Shown: positions 34,431 to 42,670, numbered from the stretch's first letter. The stretch is DNA of 64,000 bases from Goleter apudmare HA4340-LM2 (GCA_019359495.1 JAHHHF010000073.1:124001-188000); one strand, 5' to 3'. A program made the numbers and translations. The notes: generated by a model not told the origin, from the sequence alone.

Positions 34431-34538
34431 ACAGAGCTTGCAAAGACTGATTTAGGGGCGGGTTAAATTCCCCACTAAAATTTGCTTTCAGATCCTTTGA
34501 ATATTAACCATACTTCTGTTCATTAAAGAAAAAACAAT

Positions 34539-34769
34539 ATGTTGCAAATCATCGACCTCCAAATTAACGAACTCTACACCGAAGTTTCTTCCAAAGAATC
34601 TGCTACCGTTATTGGCGGTCAAACCACCAACGGAATGAACGGACTGAACCTAATGAATATGCTCCCACTTCTTCTGATGTTTACCTTATTTTCCACAATG
34701 TCCAGCAATCCTGTAGCAAGTACAACATCCAGCAATACTGGACTAGATAATGGGAACACAACAGTTTAG
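34539..34769 (+). CDS. Array peptide B2 (family B), 76 aa
   Basis: The leader MLQIIDLQINELYTEVSSKESATVIGG is followed by a core QTTNGMNGLNLMNMLPLLLMFTLFSTM..., strongly hydrophobic and Met/Leu-rich, then a polar Ser/Thr/Asn tail. A core of this kind could insert in membranes. It lies 108 bases after B1, with TTCATTAAAGAAAAAACAAT before the start, a sequence akin to the TTCGTTAAAGG word of the repeated blocks. Confidence 0.75.
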   Translation: MLQIIDLQINELYTEVSSKESATVIGGQTTNGMNGLNLMNMLPLLLMFTLFSTMSSNPVASTTSSNTGLDNGNTTV

Positions 34770-35112
34770 TTTTTATTAGAAAATAAAGGTTCAAAGCTCG
34801 ATTAAACCAAAGTCTGATAATCTTGCTTTGACCATTGTTTTCTAGAAATGGAAAAGCAGGGTTAACCCACTCATCACTCAAGCTTATTTCCCATGAATTG
34901 AGGTGGATAACGCGTCTTTGTTCAGTTTCATTAAATTGGTCAAATCAGAAACAATTGCTTAAAAATAACCGTGATAGGCGCGTCATTATACTTCTTATAA
35001 CCATAGACTTTTCCTCCTTAACTATTCACTCACCCTACCTCTTGACAAGGAATTAAGTTTGCTGAGAATTGTTTAGAGAGAGGGGAGTGAATAATTCTCT
35101 ACTTCTTACTTA
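34770..35112. other. Gene-free stretch between B2 and the B3 promoter block
   Basis: A 73-codon plus-strand frame at 34835-35056 lacks a ribosome site and family resemblance and is treated as chance. Nothing else was recognised. Confidence 0.35.
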
Positions 35113-35216
35113 GATATTTACCTTGATGTGATTTGTGACTGGATACAATATGCGGATACATCCGCTCTGAAACAGTACAACTTCACACTTAAATCTAATG
35201 CTGTTAATTACACAAT
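35113..35216 (+). promoter_or_regulatory. Conserved 104-base upstream region of B3
   Basis: Second copy of the block at 34105-34208 (GATATTTACCTTGATGTGATTTGTGACTG to TGTTAATTACACAAT). Same length and same distance to the ATG. Confidence 0.65.
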
Positions 35217-35480
35217 ATGCTGCAAATTACCAATCTCGAAATTAACGAACTATTTAGCGAAATCTCTAATGAAGAATCTACTACTGTATTAGGAGGTATT
35301 ACTGCTGTTAATTTGGCTAACCTTCAGGATGGTATAGGTAACTTTTCAACTGATATGAGCCTGTTTTCGATGGATGGTAACAAGCTTTTTACGATTGACA
35401 TGTCTAGATTAACTATTAATTTAGTAATGGTCTTACCTTCAGGCATACCAGAGGTTCTAAGTCTGACTAATGGGACTTAA
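35217..35480 (+). CDS. Array peptide B3 (family B), 87 aa
   Basis: The leader MLQITNLEINELFSEISNEESTTVLGG is nearly identical in pattern to B1 and B2. The core differs completely (ITAVNLANLQDGIGNFSTDMSLFSMDGNKLFTIDMSRLTINLVMVLPSG...), with no Cys and alternating polar/hydrophobic stretches. Conserved leader and variable core is the hallmark of exported ribosomal peptides. The identical upstream block to B1 suggests co-regulation and recent duplication. Confidence 0.75.
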   Translation: MLQITNLEINELFSEISNEESTTVLGGITAVNLANLQDGIGNFSTDMSLFSMDGNKLFTIDMSRLTINLVMVLPSGIPEVLSLTNGT

Positions 35481-35691
35481 ACATTTTTGAGGAGTAAATA
35501 AAAGTAAAAGCGGAGGCTAGGCAAGTTTATACCAATTTAAAAAAAGAATGCGACAGATATAAACCTTGAAACCTAGGCTAAATCTGGCCTTCTTAATTTT
35601 GTAATGCTTTCCGCCACTCTTACGAGTTCTCCGCAGCAGTAACCGTAGAGTATTTTGAATTGGTATTACTTTCTTGGGAGAAACTAAAATA

Positions 35692-35937
35692 ATGGCTAAA
35701 ATTATAATTTCGTATTTCCATCCTACTGATGTAGGGTTATTTATGCAGAACCTGACTCCATCTCAATGTGAAGCTGTATCGGGAGGGTATATGTATTTTA
35801 ATTTAATGAATATCAGTGGTGGTATAAACGGTACTGAGAACGTCTACTACACAGGTTCTTATGCGTTTAACTTCCACGATAATAAAATGTACACAACGGA
35901 CTACTCAAGGTCTATTTATAATTGGTTTTATCTTTAA
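35692..35937 (+). CDS. Array peptide A4 (family A, divergent), 81 aa
   Basis: The leader MAKIIISYFHPTDVGLFMQNLTPSQCEAVSGG aligns with family A, and the core ends TTDYSRSIYNWFYL as in A1. The middle has changed (YMYFNLMNISGGINGTENVYYTGSY). ATG 35692 follows GGGAG at about twelve bases. It closes the array. The conserved DYSRSIYN tail in A1, A3 and A4 suggests a function kept under selection in the core. Confidence 0.75.
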   Translation: MAKIIISYFHPTDVGLFMQNLTPSQCEAVSGGYMYFNLMNISGGINGTENVYYTGSYAFNFHDNKMYTTDYSRSIYNWFYL

Positions 35938-36129
35938 TTATTAGATCTTGATATATCTTGATACCTATGTTTAACACAACAATAATTTGCACATTACGTT
36001 AAATAGATTTAGCTTTGCTCACAAAGTCGCTTAAGAGCGATCGCTAGTTTAATTTTACAGTAACATCTCATAGATATAATTCCATGACCAAGAAACCATC
36101 TGTTACCATTATTCGTTAAGTATGAGGAT

Positions 36130-36645
36130 ATGAACCCGGAACGGAGAAAAGCCTTAATTATTCGCAGAGAACAATTAAAACGCCAGTTACATCAACAGCA
36201 ACAAAAGGAGTCTTGCAAAGACCTACTCACTCAATTAGATGCAGAATTAGCAACTTACAAAATTATTTGGACAGAACCAACATTTTTTAATCCTGCAAGT
36301 TCTTGGTTAACTGAGAACTTTCCTATTGCTTGGTGGGGTCGAGTAAATTGGGAAAAAGTAGATGGTTGTATGCAATCAGCTGTTTTTGTCACTGACTACG
36401 AAAATTTCAGTCAAAAGTTACAGCAGATAATTCTTAACCAAAATCTGGGCAACCCAAATGTGATAATTGTCTGGGCTGATGCTAATACCCTCAGTTTAGA
36501 ACTAAGTTTGTCACTAGTTGTTCAACATGCACAGTTAGTTTGTCAACAAAGTTGGGATACATGGATAATTTGTCCCCAAGATAATTGGTGCATCGAGTAC
36601 TACCACGAAGGCGAAATTTCTTTTGGATATTCACCTCTGATTTAA
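36130..36645 (+). CDS. Hypothetical cytoplasmic protein after the array, 171 aa
   Basis: The sequence begins MNPERRKALIIRREQLKRQLHQQQQ and contains a helix and mixed alpha/beta region with several Trp (WWGRVNWEKVDGCM, VIIVWADANTLSLELSL, QQSWDTWIICPQDNWCIEYYHEGEISFGY). The C-terminal 'W-x-x-W-I-I-C-P...W-C-I-E-Y' pattern is distinctive but I could not place it. It lies 192 bases downstream of A4 on the same strand; an immunity or accessory role for the peptides is possible but unsupported. Confidence 0.6.
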   Translation: MNPERRKALIIRREQLKRQLHQQQQKESCKDLLTQLDAELATYKIIWTEPTFFNPASSWLTENFPIAWWGRVNWEKVDGCMQSAVFVTDYENFSQKLQQIILNQNLGNPNVIIVWADANTLSLELSLSLVVQHAQLVCQQSWDTWIICPQDNWCIEYYHEGEISFGYSPLI

Positions 36646-36762
36646 CTCAATCATTAGCATTATTAATAAGTCAGTATTGAATTGTAGGCTGGGTATTACC
36701 CACCTTATATTTTATTTAACCACAGAGACACAAATTCCGCAGAGAAATGAGGATTTACGCTA

Positions 36763-37410
36763 TTAAGGCTTTAATCTTTTTGCTGTTTCCACCCTAATAG
36801 TACGATGCCATGTATTACCACGTTGCCATACGTGATATGTATCATATTTCCCATCTTTGAGATAGTTAAATCTCATCCAATACTGATCGTCTCTAGCTCG
36901 TAATAATGATGTTGCTTTTACCCGAATATCGTCATGCCATGTATCATCAGTTTTCCAAACTTGTAACCAATGATGATTGACACTATCTAGTGAACAAAAT
37001 CTTATCCAAAATTTGTCATTCTTACCACGTAGCATTAAAGCTTTTTGAGCAACAATTGACCCATTTTCAATACCAGATTTAACAGACTCAATTTGATAAG
37101 CAGTAGAGTTAGCTTTTTTTTGTATTTCTTCTAATTGTAATTTTGTAGTGTCTAATTCTTCTTGAGTAGCTTTAAGCTCTGTTTTGATAGTATCTAGTTC
37201 TCTTTGAGTGACTTTAAGTTCTACTTTAGTAGTATCTAGTTCTCTTTGCGTAGCTTTTAACTCTGTTTTCAAATCTAGGTAATTATCCTGGAGTTCTCTA
37301 ATATTTTGTAGTTTTACCTGTAACTCTTCCTGTGTACGTCTTAATTCTTCTATTGCAATTTCGTAATACCCTAAAGGATTTTTCCAGTCTTTACCATTAT
37401 TTTTATTCAT
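36763..37410 (-). CDS. Coiled-coil protein with a duplicated Trp-rich C-terminal repeat, 215 aa
   Basis: ATG 37410 with AAGG upstream is preferred to a GTG at 37440. The first 35 residues (GKDWKNPLGYYEIAIEELRRTQEELQ) match the start of the next protein. Residues 40-115 are a heptad coiled coil (KTELKATQRELDTTKVELKVTQREL...). The C-terminus has two copies of about 45 residues (ALMLRGKNDKFWIRF...WKTDDTWHDDIRV and SLLRARDDQYWMRF...WQRGNTWHRTIRV), a Trp-rich beta-like module I do not recognise. It is five bases beyond the GUN4 gene's stop in direction of transcription, so one operon. Confidence 0.75.
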   Translation of the reverse strand: MNKNNGKDWKNPLGYYEIAIEELRRTQEELQVKLQNIRELQDNYLDLKTELKATQRELDTTKVELKVTQRELDTIKTELKATQEELDTTKLQLEEIQKKANSTAYQIESVKSGIENGSIVAQKALMLRGKNDKFWIRFCSLDSVNHHWLQVWKTDDTWHDDIRVKATSLLRARDDQYWMRFNYLKDGKYDTYHVWQRGNTWHRTIRVETAKRLKP

Positions 37411-37445
37411 ATCTAAACCTTTTGGCAATCTTCGTTTCACTCAAG

Positions 37446-38387
37446 TTAGTACCGCAGTAAAAAAAGTTTTAATCTGTGCGAAAGTTCTCCGGGATTTCGA
37501 TAACCTAAACCGAGCACACGAACCGTATATGGAAGGTGTCCTTCTGGAGCGTCAAGACTAAAAATAGCCTCCTCATATTTACGCCATTCACTATTGGAAA
37601 TATTCACTAGCCACCCAACGCGATCGCCAAAGCGCTTATAATCTTCCTTGGGATATTGCCAGATTTGTTTTTGAACACCAAATCCAAATTTTCCCTCACT
37701 ATATTTTGTCCAAAGGTTGTTAATAATTCGCAGATCATGCCTTGGGAAACGCTTAATATCTCCATCATCTAACCAGGATTCTCCTTCTCTTTCAGATATT
37801 TGCAGCATATAATTCCAAGTTTCTTTATCCGCTTCCTGCCATGCTTTTGCTGCCAACAAATCTCGTAATTTTATGTAGTTTATACCTGAAGCAGGAGAAA
37901 CAAGGGTTAATTCTATTTCTAGTTGAGAAATTTGTAACTGCAAACTTGATAGAGACGTCAGGATTTGCTTTTGTGAATCACTATCAAAATTAGTAAAGTT
38001 TGGTTTTTCTAGAACATATAAAACCTGAGATAATTGTTCTTTTATTTGTGATAATTCCGTAATGTTTATCTTCTCGCTATTTAATTCATTAGTCATATTT
38101 TCTTGCATTTTCTGTAGTTTAACCTGAGCATCATTAGCAGTTTGTTTTGCGTCGTTAGCAGTTTTATCAGCAGTTGCAAACTGTTCTTTAGTCATTTGAA
38201 GCTCAGATTTTAATTTATGTATTTCAACTTGATAATTATCAATCTTAGATTCTAAATCTTTTTTGATACTTACTTTGATATTTGCTAACTCTTCTTGTAA
38301 CTCTGCCTTTGTACGTCCTAGTTCTTCTATTGCTTTTTCGTAGTAACCTAATGGTGTTTTCCAGTCAGCAGCATCAGCAGTTTTCAT
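37446..38387 (-). CDS. GUN4-domain protein with N-terminal coiled coil, 313 aa
   Basis: ATG 38387 is fixed by GGAGG five bases upstream. The N-terminus (DWKTPLGYYEKAIEELGRTKAELQ) matches that of the downstream protein. A coiled coil covers about residues 25-165. Residues 170-313 are a GUN4 domain: LRDLLAAKAWQEADKETWNYML...WLDDGDIKRFPRHDLRIINNLWTKYSEGKFGFGVQKQIW. GUN4 binds tetrapyrroles and, in photosynthetic organisms, stimulates Mg chelatase; extra GUN4 domains in cyanobacteria are often fused to other signalling parts. Whether this copy still binds porphyrin is unknown. Confidence 0.85.
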   Translation of the reverse strand: MKTADAADWKTPLGYYEKAIEELGRTKAELQEELANIKVSIKKDLESKIDNYQVEIHKLKSELQMTKEQFATADKTANDAKQTANDAQVKLQKMQENMTNELNSEKINITELSQIKEQLSQVLYVLEKPNFTNFDSDSQKQILTSLSSLQLQISQLEIELTLVSPASGINYIKLRDLLAAKAWQEADKETWNYMLQISEREGESWLDDGDIKRFPRHDLRIINNLWTKYSEGKFGFGVQKQIWQYPKEDYKRFGDRVGWLVNISNSEWRKYEEAIFSLDAPEGHLPYTVRVLGLGYRNPGELSHRLKLFLLRY

Positions 38388-38408
38388 AAAAACCTCCATA
38401 AACATAAT

Positions 38409-39296
38409 TTATTTATCTATTAAAAATTGTTGAGTTGGCTGATGTTGCAACCTCAAAGTTTCTGAAGCATCATAAATTTTCCTTGTCTTACGCCAAAACT
38501 CACACAGTAAACCGTATTTGAGCCAGTCTTCAAAAGCTCGCCTTTTCAATTCTGGTGATCTTCTTACTAATGCAGCCATTCTTGCTGCATTGAGTTGCAT
38601 CTGTCCATAAGACTTGAGTACTTCTTCAATAGGTGTATTTTCATGCAATTTACTCAATTCATGACATTCGATTAATTCATAAAGCTCAATGTCAGATAGT
38701 CTAGAGCCAGGTTTCATTCCTATATTTAGTCTTTGTCTACATTTATCAAAAGGATTTGGTAAAAAATGAGCTACATACTTTTGGAATTCCTGACGAATTA
38801 ATTCTGCTGTTCCCTCTATACTTTCAATTATTTTATCGACTATATAATTAATATCTTGAAAAAGTTTTTCTTCTAAAATTTTAATATCATCAATAATAAC
38901 ATTAGCAATTCCTTCTGCTTGGCTTAATACTTTCATGACAGTCAAGGAAAATTGATTTATTCTATTTTCTAAATAAAAATCCAATTCCCCACCCGTTTCT
39001 CTGACATCCTTGATAGCTGATTCACGTATTTCATCAATTTTTTTGAGATTAAGCCTAAGTTTATCATCGACACTATTGAGGAGAGACTCAATATCATTTG
39101 TAACCTGACTTTCTAAGGTTTCGACTTGTTTAATCCGTTGTTCCGCTATGTAGTCTAGTTTGTCAGCTAATGGGTAAAGCTGTTGATCAAACAAGTTGCT
39201 GATTTCTTTACTACTCGCTTCTAAAAAATCCCCTGCAACCACTTTTGCTGAACGCTCTAATTTTTTAACTAAGTCGCCAAAAATCCATCCCAGCAT
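38409..39296 (-). CDS. Long helical (apolipoprotein-like) coiled-coil protein, 295 aa
   Basis: ATG 39296 follows AAGGA at about ten bases; a longer frame starts at 39350. After a hydrophobic amphipathic start (MLGWIFGDLVKKLE) the protein is a long amphipathic helix with heptad repeats (LADKLDYIAEQRIKQVETLESQVTNDIESLL..., about residues 40-180). A helical C-terminal domain (IELYELIECHELSKLHE...RRAFEDWLKYGLLCEFW) follows. No known domain. It is first of three tightly packed genes (gap of 21 bases to the GUN4 gene). Confidence 0.7.
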   Translation of the reverse strand: MLGWIFGDLVKKLERSAKVVAGDFLEASSKEISNLFDQQLYPLADKLDYIAEQRIKQVETLESQVTNDIESLLNSVDDKLRLNLKKIDEIRESAIKDVRETGGELDFYLENRINQFSLTVMKVLSQAEGIANVIIDDIKILEEKLFQDINYIVDKIIESIEGTAELIRQEFQKYVAHFLPNPFDKCRQRLNIGMKPGSRLSDIELYELIECHELSKLHENTPIEEVLKSYGQMQLNAARMAALVRRSPELKRRAFEDWLKYGLLCEFWRKTRKIYDASETLRLQHQPTQQFLIDK

Positions 39297-39552
39297 GATG
39301 CACCATTCCTTAAGTACTGAGTTAAAAGAACTTATTTTCAAAAATAACACCCTAAAAAAGTAATGTCACTGGTTTTTATTGAAACATCTGCGATTCTAGC
39401 TCATGCCTTTAGATTAATAGATGAGAGATATACAATTACGTGTATATAATTATAAAAGCAGTTAAAATAATGCTGATATGACGAATAGCGATCGCCTATT
39501 CTAGATATGCTACAGTATCGCCTAATACAATTTTTCTTACCGATACTCAAGC

Positions 39553-40482
39553 ATGTACCCATCAGCCGCACTCAAAAATGTACCTCGCTTATTCAAGCTA
39601 ATCATTGTCTGTGTAACTATCTTCGGAGCATTAATCATCCCCCAACAAGTACAGGCACAGGATTGGCGTCCGGTTCGAGGTGGTATACTTTATGGCATTA
39701 GTGGTATGGCGCTGGTGGAACAGCAAGGTAATTCTCTAGACTTTTTGATTGTCCATGACAATAAGAAAAAAGACGAACCCCGTCTAGCAATCATCAGCCT
39801 CCAGGGAAAGCAGCCAGTTAAATATTCCCCTGTGAAATGGCCAGAAAACACAGAAGCACCCATTGATTTAGAGAGCTTAACCTCTGTCCCAAATAAAAAA
39901 AGCTTTATGGCTTTAAGTAGCGCTGGTAAAGCTTATGAAATCAAGTTAAATTCTCGCAATACAAGTATTTCAGTTCTCCAAAAATTCGATTTACCAAAAG
40001 TACCTCAAGGTAGTAATATTGAAGCATTTGCGCTACAGAATATAGACAATAAACTAGTTGCAATATGGGCACATCGAGGTGAAGCTGCACAACCAGGAAT
40101 CATTTACTGGGGAGTACTTGATTTAGATAAATCTCAAATAACTCAAACAGGTTCTGCTAATCTGAAAGTACCATTTCCCTCAGGTAATGTTCGTCATATT
40201 TCCGATTTAAAAGTAGACCCAACTGGAATTATATTTATTACATCAGCAAGTGATGCTGGAGATGATGGGCCATTTCAGTCGGCGGTTTGCGCTATCGGTG
40301 CTGTGGGATTTCGTGGACAAGAAATAGTATTAAAGCAAAATCCCCAACTTGTCCCCCTCTACCGTTCTAATTACCGCAAAATTGAAGGTTTAGAACTTGT
40401 CCCTGGGGCAAATGGTGGTGTGGTTGTGGGTACGGATGATGAAAATTTGGGTTCTTATGTGTATGTGTTGGGTGAACAATGA
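39553..40482 (+). CDS. Secreted hypothetical protein, 309 aa
   Basis: A Sec signal peptide ends at AQA|QDW near residue 36 (LFKLIIVCVTIFGALIIPQQVQAQDW). The mature part is rich in short beta strands separated by turns (LDFLIVHDNKK, RLAIISLQGK, LVAIWAHRGEA, KVDPTGIIFITSASDAGDDGP), which suggests a beta-propeller of the esterase-like or SdiA-regulated kind. The end YRKIEGLELVPGANGGVVVGTDDENLG fits such folds. The function is unknown. It is a single gene with a strong terminator behind. Confidence 0.7.
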   Translation: MYPSAALKNVPRLFKLIIVCVTIFGALIIPQQVQAQDWRPVRGGILYGISGMALVEQQGNSLDFLIVHDNKKKDEPRLAIISLQGKQPVKYSPVKWPENTEAPIDLESLTSVPNKKSFMALSSAGKAYEIKLNSRNTSISVLQKFDLPKVPQGSNIEAFALQNIDNKLVAIWAHRGEAAQPGIIYWGVLDLDKSQITQTGSANLKVPFPSGNVRHISDLKVDPTGIIFITSASDAGDDGPFQSAVCAIGAVGFRGQEIVLKQNPQLVPLYRSNYRKIEGLELVPGANGGVVVGTDDENLGSYVYVLGEQ

Positions 40483-40525
40483 AATATAGCAATCTTATTT
40501 GATTTTTTTTAATCCCAGGCTTCAC

Positions 40526-40553
40526 ATCCCCGACTTTTAATGAAGTCGGGGAT
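40526..40553. terminator. Terminator between convergent genes
   Basis: A perfect 11-bp stem (ATCCCCGACTT/AAGTCGGGGAT, 6-base loop) is followed by CTTGTTGTT on the plus strand and a T/A-rich run on the other side. The adjacent 30 bases resemble those after 7431. Confidence 0.8.
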
Positions 40554-40596
40554 CTTGTTGTTCACAAATAATTTAGGAATGTTGTAGAAAACTAAA

Positions 40597-41688
40597 CTAC
40601 ACATTAAACCTAAATAACATCACGTCCCCTTCTTGCACAATATACTCTTTACCTTCACTACGCACTAACCCTTTTTCTTTCGCAGCATTCATGGAACCAT
40701 TTGTGACTAAATCATTGTAAGCCACGGTTTCTGCCCGAATAAATCCCCGTTCAAAATCAGAGTGAATTACTCCTGCTGCTTGGGGTGCAGACATTCCTGC
40801 GTGGATAGTCCAAGCACGGGTTTCTTTAGGGCCACAAGTGAAATATGTTCGCAATCCTAACAAGGTATAGGTAGCACGAATTAAGGATTTTAATCCACCT
40901 TCTTCCACACCCAAAGATGCGAGAAAATCAGCTTTATCCTCCTCTGGTAATTCCACAAGTTCTGCTTCTACTTGGGCAGATACTATCACCACTTGGGCAT
41001 TTTCTTGAGAGGCGATTTGCCGTACTTGCTCGACAAATTTATTACCTGTTGCCAAATCATCTTCAGATACGTTAGCGGCGTAGATAATTGGTTTATTGGT
41101 GAGTAATCCTAAACCTTTAATAATTTCGGTTTCTTCTTCGTTCAAACTCGCTTGACGGACTGATTGACCCTCATTCAAAATAGCAGCTAATTTTTCTAAG
41201 ACTGTGATTTCAAACTGTGCATCTTTACTGGTGCGTGCTTGTTTACGGGTGCGGTCAATTCGTCGCTCAATTTGAGCTAAATCTGCTAAACCCAATTCTA
41301 AATTAATGATCTCAATATCCCGTGCTGGGTCAACAGAACCGGCAACGTGAATAATATCATCATTTTCAAAACAACGCACTACATGGACGATCGCATCCAC
41401 TTCCCGAATGTGAGAAAGGAATTGATTACCCAACCCTTCCCCTTGACTTGCACCTTTGACTAAACCCGCAATATCGACAAACTCAACACGTGCGGGAACA
41501 ATTTGTTCCGAATTGGAAGTTTTCGCTAGAACGTTTAACCGGTCATCCGGTACTGCGACAACGCCGACATTCGGTTCAATCGTGCAAAAAGGAAAGTTAG
41601 CGGCTTCAGCTTTGGCGTTAGCCACTACAGCATTAAATAAAGTAGATTTTCCGACGTTGGGAAGTCCGACAATTCCGGCTCGTAGCAT
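40597..41688 (-). CDS. ychF: YchF-type P-loop ATPase/GTPase
   Basis: The G1 motif GLPNVGKST (residues 8-16), G3-type DIAGLV and the TGS domain at the C-terminus (IHAGMSAPQAAGVIHSDFERGFIRAETVAYNDLV, GLVRSEGKEYIVQEGDVMLFRFNV) identify YchF/Obg-like ATPase. YchF binds ATP and ribosomes and acts in stress responses. Length 363 aa is standard. On the minus strand, converging on the secreted hypothetical gene, and preceded by a PEP-repeat gene. Confidence 0.95.
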   Translation of the reverse strand: MLRAGIVGLPNVGKSTLFNAVVANAKAEAANFPFCTIEPNVGVVAVPDDRLNVLAKTSNSEQIVPARVEFVDIAGLVKGASQGEGLGNQFLSHIREVDAIVHVVRCFENDDIIHVAGSVDPARDIEIINLELGLADLAQIERRIDRTRKQARTSKDAQFEITVLEKLAAILNEGQSVRQASLNEEETEIIKGLGLLTNKPIIYAANVSEDDLATGNKFVEQVRQIASQENAQVVIVSAQVEAELVELPEEDKADFLASLGVEEGGLKSLIRATYTLLGLRTYFTCGPKETRAWTIHAGMSAPQAAGVIHSDFERGFIRAETVAYNDLVTNGSMNAAKEKGLVRSEGKEYIVQEGDVMLFRFNV

Positions 41689-41726
41689 TTTAGATTTTAG
41701 ATTGGGGATGAAAGTACAAAGTTAAT

Positions 41727-41993
41727 TTAAACAGGTTCAGGAATGGTTTGGGGAACCGGCCCGGGAACCGTTTGGGGAATTGGCCCTGGAATCGGCTGGG
41801 GAATGGGATTAGGTACAGGTTCTGGAACTGGTTCTGGTAAAGGACGGGGAATGGTTGGCCCCGGTGTTGGTTCAGGACTTGGTAAAGGGTTTGGTTCAGG
41901 GGTAGGTATTTGTGGTTCTGGGATGGAGATAGCAACAGGATTGATCATGGTCAGTCTCATTAAATTATTCGACTTTTTTAAGCTAGATGACAA
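41727..41993 (-). CDS. Pro-Glu-Pro repeat protein, 88 aa
   Basis: After a start of about 25 residues (MSSSLKKSNNLMRLTMINPVAISIP) the product is a near-continuous P-x-P/E array (EPTPGPTIPRPLPEPVPEPVPNPIPQPIPGPIPQTVPG...), a low-complexity polyproline-like rod. Such sequences also give open frames in other registers, so translation is uncertain. It may begin at an internal Met (41960 or 41948). No ribosome site is clear. Confidence 0.4.
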   Translation of the reverse strand: MSSSLKKSNNLMRLTMINPVAISIPEPQIPTPEPNPLPSPEPTPGPTIPRPLPEPVPEPVPNPIPQPIPGPIPQTVPGPVPQTIPEPV

Positions 41994-42344
41994 CCCAAGT
42001 ATTCGGCATCACCCTCAATGACGATACTTGTCCTATCTCCCTGTAATCAATCATGCATCAAAGAAGTATACAGAAATCGAGGCATAGGTGGAATGGTTGC
42101 AGAATGGACAGTATACGATTTGGTGAAGAATGTCTCTGATAGTGCCAGCTATGAAACGCTCCATCATCATCTTGCCCCAATCAGAGGAGTCTCACTTGAT
42201 TCGATTGTACAGTGGGCGATCGCCCAACTTGCAGCGAGGAAACAAGCGCCAATCGCTTTTAGTTGGTTTTGAAAGGGCGATCCCTCTTCAAGATATGCTC
42301 AAAAGTTACGATGAGAATGATATTAGCTGAGAGAAAAGGTAAAA
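41994..42344. other. Degraded region with possible gene fragments
   Basis: Short overlapping plus-strand frames run through 42018-42330, for example one ending GFERAIPLQDMLKSYDENDIS at 42330, but none has a ribosome site or a recognisable family. It looks like the remains of small genes ahead of the truncated frame at 42345. Confidence 0.3.
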
Positions 42345-42413
42345 ATGACTGCAAAAGACAAAATTCAAGCTGAAATTGATAGCCTTGATGAAGAATATCT
42401 TGATGAGCTATAG
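42345..42413 (+). pseudogene. Truncated antitoxin-like gene start, 22 codons
   Basis: AAAGG precedes ATG 42345. The product MTAKDKIQAEIDSLDEEYLDEL then meets a stop. Acidic helix starts of this type are usual for cyanobacterial type II antitoxins of 70-90 residues, so it is read as a broken gene. A partner toxin is not recognised. Confidence 0.4.
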
Positions 42414-42481
42414 GACTCATATTGGATTTTTGAACAGATACGTAGGGTGTGTCTAAGCTAATTTTGTGTATTAGCAATCTT

Positions 42482-42538
42482 TTGTAGTACGGGCATCTTG
42501 CCCGTTCTAATTAGCGGGCAAGATGCCCGCACCACAAG
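42482..42538. repeat. Stand-alone palindromic repeat resembling the MITE interior
   Basis: CGGGCATCTTGCCCG and GCGGGCAAGATGCCCGC stand inside a TTGTAGT...CACAAG frame. It is the same kind of unit as the inner inverted pair of MITE copies 1 and 3, here alone. Confidence 0.75.
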
Positions 42539-42548
42539 AAAATTTTTT

Positions 42549-42670
42549 GCATCATCCCAATTTTGCAAAAATAAAATTTGTAGTGGGAGCATCTTGCTCC
42601 CTAATGTCCAGGAAGCGAGCTAGAGAGCCATCACTACAAAAAAATAAATTGACACATTTGGGATGCTCCC
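42549..42670. mobile_element. MITE-like palindromic repeat, copy 3 (left end damaged)
   Basis: The right end TTGGGATGCTCCC is intact, but the left end reads GCATCATCCCAATTTTGC instead of GGGAGCATCCCAATTTTGC. The interior matches copy 1 with the inner hairpin partly altered. No target duplication was found. The remainder of the gene-free stretch to 42962 shows nothing recognisable. Confidence 0.75.

Noticed and set aside
34835-35056. 73-codon frame between B2 and B3
   Set aside because: It lacks a double-glycine leader, a ribosome site and protein-like composition.
28468-35937. CRISPR array as explanation for repeated blocks
   Set aside because: The repeats are 100 bases or longer, few in number and separated by genes, with no 28-37-base repeat and spacer pattern.
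41743-42021. Gly/Trp-rich plus-strand frame opposite the PEP-repeat gene
   Set aside because: It is the reverse of a Pro-rich repeat; only one strand can be real and the Pro-Glu-Pro form is a known composition.
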